Below, piece by piece: positions 60,605 through 64,000 of a stretch of 64,000 nt of DNA. Position 1 is the first letter of the stretch. Every line of letters begins with the position of its first letter. The position numbers and the translations under genes were made by a program. The DNA lies in NCBI RefSeq assembly GCF_900106535.1, contig NZ_FNOH01000001.1:496001-560000 (forward strand), given 5' to 3'. The DNA comes from Myxococcus xanthus (lineage in GTDB: Bacteria > Myxococcota > Myxococcia > Myxococcales > Myxococcaceae). The notes under the pieces are model-generated. The model had not been told where the DNA came from and searched no databases. It saw only the letters and a program-made list of their open reading frames with translations.

Positions 60605-62497
60605 ATGCGGCTCGTGAAGCTCGGGCTTGCCAGTGTGAACACCACCGTGGGGTCCTTCACCCGGAACACGGACAAGGCGCTGGCGTTGGCGGGGAAGATG
60701 GCGGCGGAGGGCGTCACGCTGGGCGTCTTCCAGGAGCAGCTCATCGCGGGCTACCCGGCCGAGGACATGGTGCAGTGGCAGGGCTTCATGGACCGCCAGT
60801 GGCCGGAGCTGGAGCGGTTCGCGCGTGAGACGGCGCCCTTGCCCACCGTCTTCGTGGTGGGCGTGGGCGTGGCCCATCAGGGCCTGCGCCTCAACTGCGC
60901 GGCGGTGGTGGCCGGTGGCCGCATCCTGGGCCTGGTCCCCAAGGAGAAGCTGCCCACCTACAGCGTCTTCTACGAGGCGCGCACCTTCGGCCGCGGTCAG
61001 CCGGGCATGGCGGAGGTCCACCGGGGCGTGCCGCTGGGGGACTACCTGTTCCACTTCGACTTCGGCGTGGTGGCCCCGGAGGTGTGCGAGGACATCTGGA
61101 GCGCGGACGGCCCCATGCGGCGGCGCACGTACTCCGGCGCGGAGCTGGTGGTGAACCTGTCCGCGTCGCCCTTCCGGCTGGGCTTCGTGGAGACGCGGCG
61201 CGAGCTCATCGCCACCCGCGCGGCGGACCACCAGTGCACCATTGCCTACAGCAACGCGGTGGGCAGCAACGACGGCCTCATCTTCGACGGCGGCGGCTTC
61301 CTCAACCAGAACGGCCGCCACGTCATGGAGACGCCGCGCTTCCAGGAAGGCTACACGGCGGCGGTGGTGGACCTGGACCGCACCCTGCGCCTGCGCGCCG
61401 AGGCCACCACCTGGCGCGTGGACCGCGAGTCATGGCTGGCGCAAGGCGGCCAGGCGGTGCCGGTGCTGGACTGCACACAGGTGGTGCATACGAAGCGCGA
61501 CGCGCTGACGTTCCCGGTGCCTCCCCACCGCAGCTTCTTCCTGCCGTCTCCGGACACGCGCCGCACCGCGCGGGATGCGCTGTGCGAGGACATCCTCGAC
61601 GCGCTCTCCCTGGGCGTGGGCGACTACTTCGAGAAGACGCGCGCCTTCAAGGTGCTGGGCATCGCGCTGTCGGGGGGACGGGACTCGCTGCTGACGCTGC
61701 TCATCGCGCACCGCTACGCGAAGCGCGCGCGGCCGGAGAACCCCGGTTCGCTCATCCAGGCGTTCTACATGCCCAGCCGTTACTCCAGCGACGCCACGCG
61801 CGACGCGGCGGAGACGATTGCGCGCGAGCTGGGCGTGGCCTTCCAGGTGGTGTCCATCGACGAGGCCTTCGAGCGCGAGCGCGCCGTCGCGAAGACGATG
61901 CTGGGTGGCAAGGACGTCACGCCGATTACCGAGCAGAACATCCAGGCCCGCCTGCGCGCCCAGCGCATGTGGAACTGGAGCAACTCCTGCGGCGGACTCT
62001 TCCTGCAGACGGGCAACATGAGCGAGAAGTCCGTGGGCTACACCACCATCGGGGGTGACCTCATGGGCGCGCTGGCCGTCATCGCCAACGTCCCGAAGAC
62101 GGTGGTGATGTACCTGCTTGACTACCTCCAGGACACCACGGGCTACGAGGGCATCCGCAAGGTGCTCGCCAAGCCCGCGGGGCCGGAGCTGGCGCATGAC
62201 CAGGTGGGCGAAGAGGAGTTGATGCCCTTCCCCATCCTCGACGCCTGCTTCTACCTGTACGGCAGTGAGAAGCTGACGCCCGCCGAAATCCTCCAGGCGC
62301 TCACCGCCATGTTCCCGGAGGTGCCGTCATCCCGCCTGAGCGGCTACGTGGAGAAGTTCGTCCGCCTCTTCCAGCAGTCTATCTACAAGTGGGTGCAGTC
62401 ACCGCTGTCGCTCCACATCGGCAACCTGGACCTGGACCGGGAGCGCGCGTTGCAACTGCCCGTCGTCACCGGCACGGAGTGGATGCGGCAGGGGTAG
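60605..62497 (+). CDS. nadE: Glutamine-dependent NAD synthetase
   Basis: A 630-residue enzyme that makes NAD+ from deamido-NAD+, ATP and glutamine. The N-terminal nitrilase-type glutaminase domain has the triad Glu44 (FQEQLIAGYP), Lys113 (PKEKLPTY) and Cys161 (APEVCEDIW). The C-terminal ammonia-dependent synthetase carries the ATP-pyrophosphatase loop ALSGGRDSLLTLL and LFLQTGNMSEKSVGY. Length and order are of the two-domain form. The ATG at 60605 is preceded by a purine-rich ribosome site (AGGGACGGGAG). Confidence 0.93.
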   Translation: MRLVKLGLASVNTTVGSFTRNTDKALALAGKMAAEGVTLGVFQEQLIAGYPAEDMVQWQGFMDRQWPELERFARETAPLPTVFVVGVGVAHQGLRLNCAAVVAGGRILGLVPKEKLPTYSVFYEARTFGRGQPGMAEVHRGVPLGDYLFHFDFGVVAPEVCEDIWSADGPMRRRTYSGAELVVNLSASPFRLGFVETRRELIATRAADHQCTIAYSNAVGSNDGLIFDGGGFLNQNGRHVMETPRFQEGYTAAVVDLDRTLRLRAEATTWRVDRESWLAQGGQAVPVLDCTQVVHTKRDALTFPVPPHRSFFLPSPDTRRTARDALCEDILDALSLGVGDYFEKTRAFKVLGIALSGGRDSLLTLLIAHRYAKRARPENPGSLIQAFYMPSRYSSDATRDAAETIARELGVAFQVVSIDEAFERERAVAKTMLGGKDVTPITEQNIQARLRAQRMWNWSNSCGGLFLQTGNMSEKSVGYTTIGGDLMGALAVIANVPKTVVMYLLDYLQDTTGYEGIRKVLAKPAGPELAHDQVGEEELMPFPILDACFYLYGSEKLTPAEILQALTAMFPEVPSSRLSGYVEKFVRLFQQSIYKWVQSPLSLHIGNLDLDRERALQLPVVTGTEWMRQG

Positions 62498-62662
62498 CAC
62501 GCTGCCATCCGCTGCCCGCATCGCGCAGGTGTGGGCAGTCCTCCACGCCCGGTGGCCTGCTCCCCGGGCAATTACCCCCAGGTGTGAGTGCCGCCTCCGC
62601 GCCTTGCCGGACGTCGCGCGGGAAACAACCTTCATGTCTGCCACTCGACGACGGAGGCATGG

Positions 62663-63838
62663 ATGAAAGCGAAGATTCTGGCGGGCGCCGTTGCGGCGCT
62701 CATGTACGGAGGCGTTGCTGTTGCCGATGACGGCGACTGCCCGCCACCGCAGGCCAGCACCAGCCAGAGCCAGCAGGGCACGATGGTGGCCCAGGCACAG
62801 CAGGAAGACCCGGGCGGTGATGACCTGCTGCAGGAGGACGACACCATCATCCTGGAGACGGAGCCCGTTCCCGGCGTCTCCGGTCAGCAGTCGCAGGACA
62901 GCATGGGCATGGGCGGCAGTGGCCAGGAGGGCATGGACGACGCGGCCCTCGGCGGCAGCGGCCAGCAGCCCTCGAACGCGCAGGGCGAGGTCTACATGAA
63001 CGTGCCCGTCCGCTGCGAGCCGGTGGGCCAGCAGGGCATGGGCGGAAGCGGCCGGGAGTCCATGACGCCGCCTCCCGCCGCGCCCCAGGGCACGCATGAC
63101 AGCGAGCAGCTCGTGGTGCCGCCGGCGCCGCCGTTGGGCACGGGCGGCAGCGGGCAGCCTTCCTCGGAGCCTGTCTACCCGGAGCCGGAGTCCGCGTACC
63201 CGCCCCCGAAGGGCGGCACGGGCGGTAGCGGCATCGCCACGACGCCGCCTCCCTCCAACTTCCAGCCGTCGGCCGAGCGCGCCGAGCCGATGAAGGTGGA
63301 GAAGCACGAGGACAAGAACAAAATCAAAGGCCTCTCGGTGATGCTGGGCGGTGGTGTGGAGGGCTACACCGGCGCGCTGGCTCCGCAGCTCAGCCCCGGT
63401 GCCACCGCGGGCGTTCGCGCGTCCATCAAGCCGTCCAAGGTGCTGGGCCTCGAGCTGGGCTACACGGGCGCGCTGAACAACATCCGCCGCGGGGAGACGG
63501 GCGCGAGCGGGCCGGACCTCGTGCGTAACGGTGGTCAGGCCGTCCTGACGCTGGGCATCACCCCCACGGCGTGGCAGCCGTACCTGCTGGGGGGCATCGG
63601 CATCAACGACTACAACTTCCGGGGCGGTGAGTCCCTGGGGTACCACGACGACACCGTGGGCAACGTGCCCGCGGGCGTGGGTCTGCGAGGCCACGTCGGT
63701 CACTTCGTCGTGGACGCGCGCGCCAACTACAACTTCCTCTTCGACAAGGACTTCGCCCCGGGCATCGACCGGGGCGGCGATGACTTCCAGGGAGGCGGCA
63801 GCTACCAGGGCACGGTCAGCGTCGGCGGTACCTTCTGA
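62663..63838 (+). CDS. Outer-membrane beta-barrel protein with Gly-Gly-Ser-rich N-terminal region
   Basis: A 391-residue protein with a signal peptide (about 1-21, ending GVAVA). Residues about 22-215 are a Gln/Ser/Pro-rich, probably disordered region with four or more copies of GGSG. Residues about 225-391 are a beta-barrel of the OmpA/porin-like type, with alternating strands (GLSVMLGGGVEGYTG, GLELGYTGALNNIR, WQPYLLGGIGINDYNF, HFVVDARANYNFLF) and the C-terminal motif VSVGGTF ending in Phe, as required for outer-membrane insertion. The ribosome site GGAGG precedes ATG 62663. Function unknown. Confidence 0.82.
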   Translation: MKAKILAGAVAALMYGGVAVADDGDCPPPQASTSQSQQGTMVAQAQQEDPGGDDLLQEDDTIILETEPVPGVSGQQSQDSMGMGGSGQEGMDDAALGGSGQQPSNAQGEVYMNVPVRCEPVGQQGMGGSGRESMTPPPAAPQGTHDSEQLVVPPAPPLGTGGSGQPSSEPVYPEPESAYPPPKGGTGGSGIATTPPPSNFQPSAERAEPMKVEKHEDKNKIKGLSVMLGGGVEGYTGALAPQLSPGATAGVRASIKPSKVLGLELGYTGALNNIRRGETGASGPDLVRNGGQAVLTLGITPTAWQPYLLGGIGINDYNFRGGESLGYHDDTVGNVPAGVGLRGHVGHFVVDARANYNFLFDKDFAPGIDRGGDDFQGGGSYQGTVSVGGTF

Positions 63839-63874
63839 CGCGAAGACGAAGCCCCAGGTGGTTCGAGCTTGAAT

Positions 63875-63919
63875 CGGCGGCGCGGTGCCCGGTAGCGAAC
63901 GGGCCCGCGCCGCCGTGCT
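63875..63919 (+). terminator. Long hairpin after the outer-membrane protein gene
   Basis: A 16-base stem (63875-63891 with one bulged T, and 63900-63915) around the 8-base loop GTAGCGAA, followed by TGCTT. It begins 36 bases after the stop codon at 63838. The short T-run and strong stem suit a terminator. Confidence 0.6.
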
Positions 63920-63988
63920 TTCCAGGGGGGCACGGGCGCCGAGGTCGCGCTAAGGTGCCGTCCTTTCACGCGGTCAGAGGAGCGTTGG

Positions 63989-64000
63989 ATGGGTTTGAAT
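63989..64000 (+). CDS. Start of an unidentified gene (partial, at window end)
   Basis: An ATG at 63989 is preceded by AGAGGAGCG, an excellent ribosome site at the usual distance, and only four codons (MGLN) remain before the window stops. It is likely the beginning of a further gene on the plus strand after the hairpin at 63875-63919, but nothing can be said about its product. Confidence 0.5.

Noticed and set aside
62880..63250. GGSG-type repeats suggesting an RTX or adhesin
   Set aside because: No GGxGxDxxx nonapeptides; only short low-complexity linkers before a beta-barrel.

Overview
The window is about 64 kb of very GC-rich, densely packed DNA with short intergenic gaps, many 4-base ATGA overlaps and many secreted or lipid-anchored proteins. 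Two loci place it in the predatory, gliding myxobacteria, most likely Myxococcus itself: a traA/traB pair for outer-membrane exchange (14920-18707) and the aglR-aglQ-aglS gliding motor (50016-51974). From memory, these correspond to MXAN_6895/6898 and MXAN_6862-6860 of M. xanthus, and the number of genes between them here fits that spacing. That assignment is recall and was not searched.

Layout. 1-7 kb: the 5' part of a TonB-dependent receptor with a Fur-like box, a small WGR-like protein, an SDR, glucose-6-phosphate isomerase, and a fatty acid hydroxylase with its TetR regulator and a palindromic operator. 7-14 kb: M23 peptidase, a dynamin-like GTPase, a divergent amidinotransferase-family enzyme with an unknown partner gene, a degenerate metallo-beta-lactamase-fold protein, and a DCC-lipase-maturation-factor fusion. 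14-19 kb: an Ig-like lipoprotein and traBA. 19-30 kb: a DAC-like sensor protein, a second dynamin-like GTPase, a thioredoxin/TPR lipoprotein, a LuxR regulator with a phosphoesterase, and a Ser/Glu-repeat lipoprotein coupled to an Lnb-like (DUF4105) envelope protein.

30-42 kb is mostly metabolism: dienelactone hydrolase, GreB-like factor, methyltransferase, a pterin pair (pteridine-reductase-like SDR plus a FolB-cupin fusion), SDRs, a YhhQ-type queuosine-precursor transporter, a three-gene polyhydroxyalkanoate (PHA) synthase operon, a broken Uma2 gene, YdfG and QueD. 42-52 kb: a parallel beta-helix lipoprotein, two overlapping sensor-kinase genes (the first has no ATPase domain), a bifunctional MsrB-MsrA lipoprotein, a MshEN (possible c-di-GMP) protein and the aglRQS motor operon with a visible sigma70-like promoter and a canonical terminator. 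52-64 kb: phosphoglycolate phosphatase, a TPR lipoprotein with a HupE/UreJ-like membrane protein, a MASE1 hybrid kinase, an ABHD18-like hydrolase divergent from an unknown gene across a perfect AT-rich palindrome, a Lon-N domain protein, glutamine-dependent NAD synthetase, an outer-membrane beta-barrel protein, and the first codons of one more gene.

I saw no rRNA, tRNA, CRISPR array, insertion sequence or prophage. The best-supported biology is the kin-recognition (TraA) and motility (Agl) machinery. The most open questions are the Ser-rich lipoprotein/Lnb pair, the DAC-like protein, the amidinotransferase pair, the HisKA protein without an ATPase, and the lower-GC segment coding for the TraA recognition domain.
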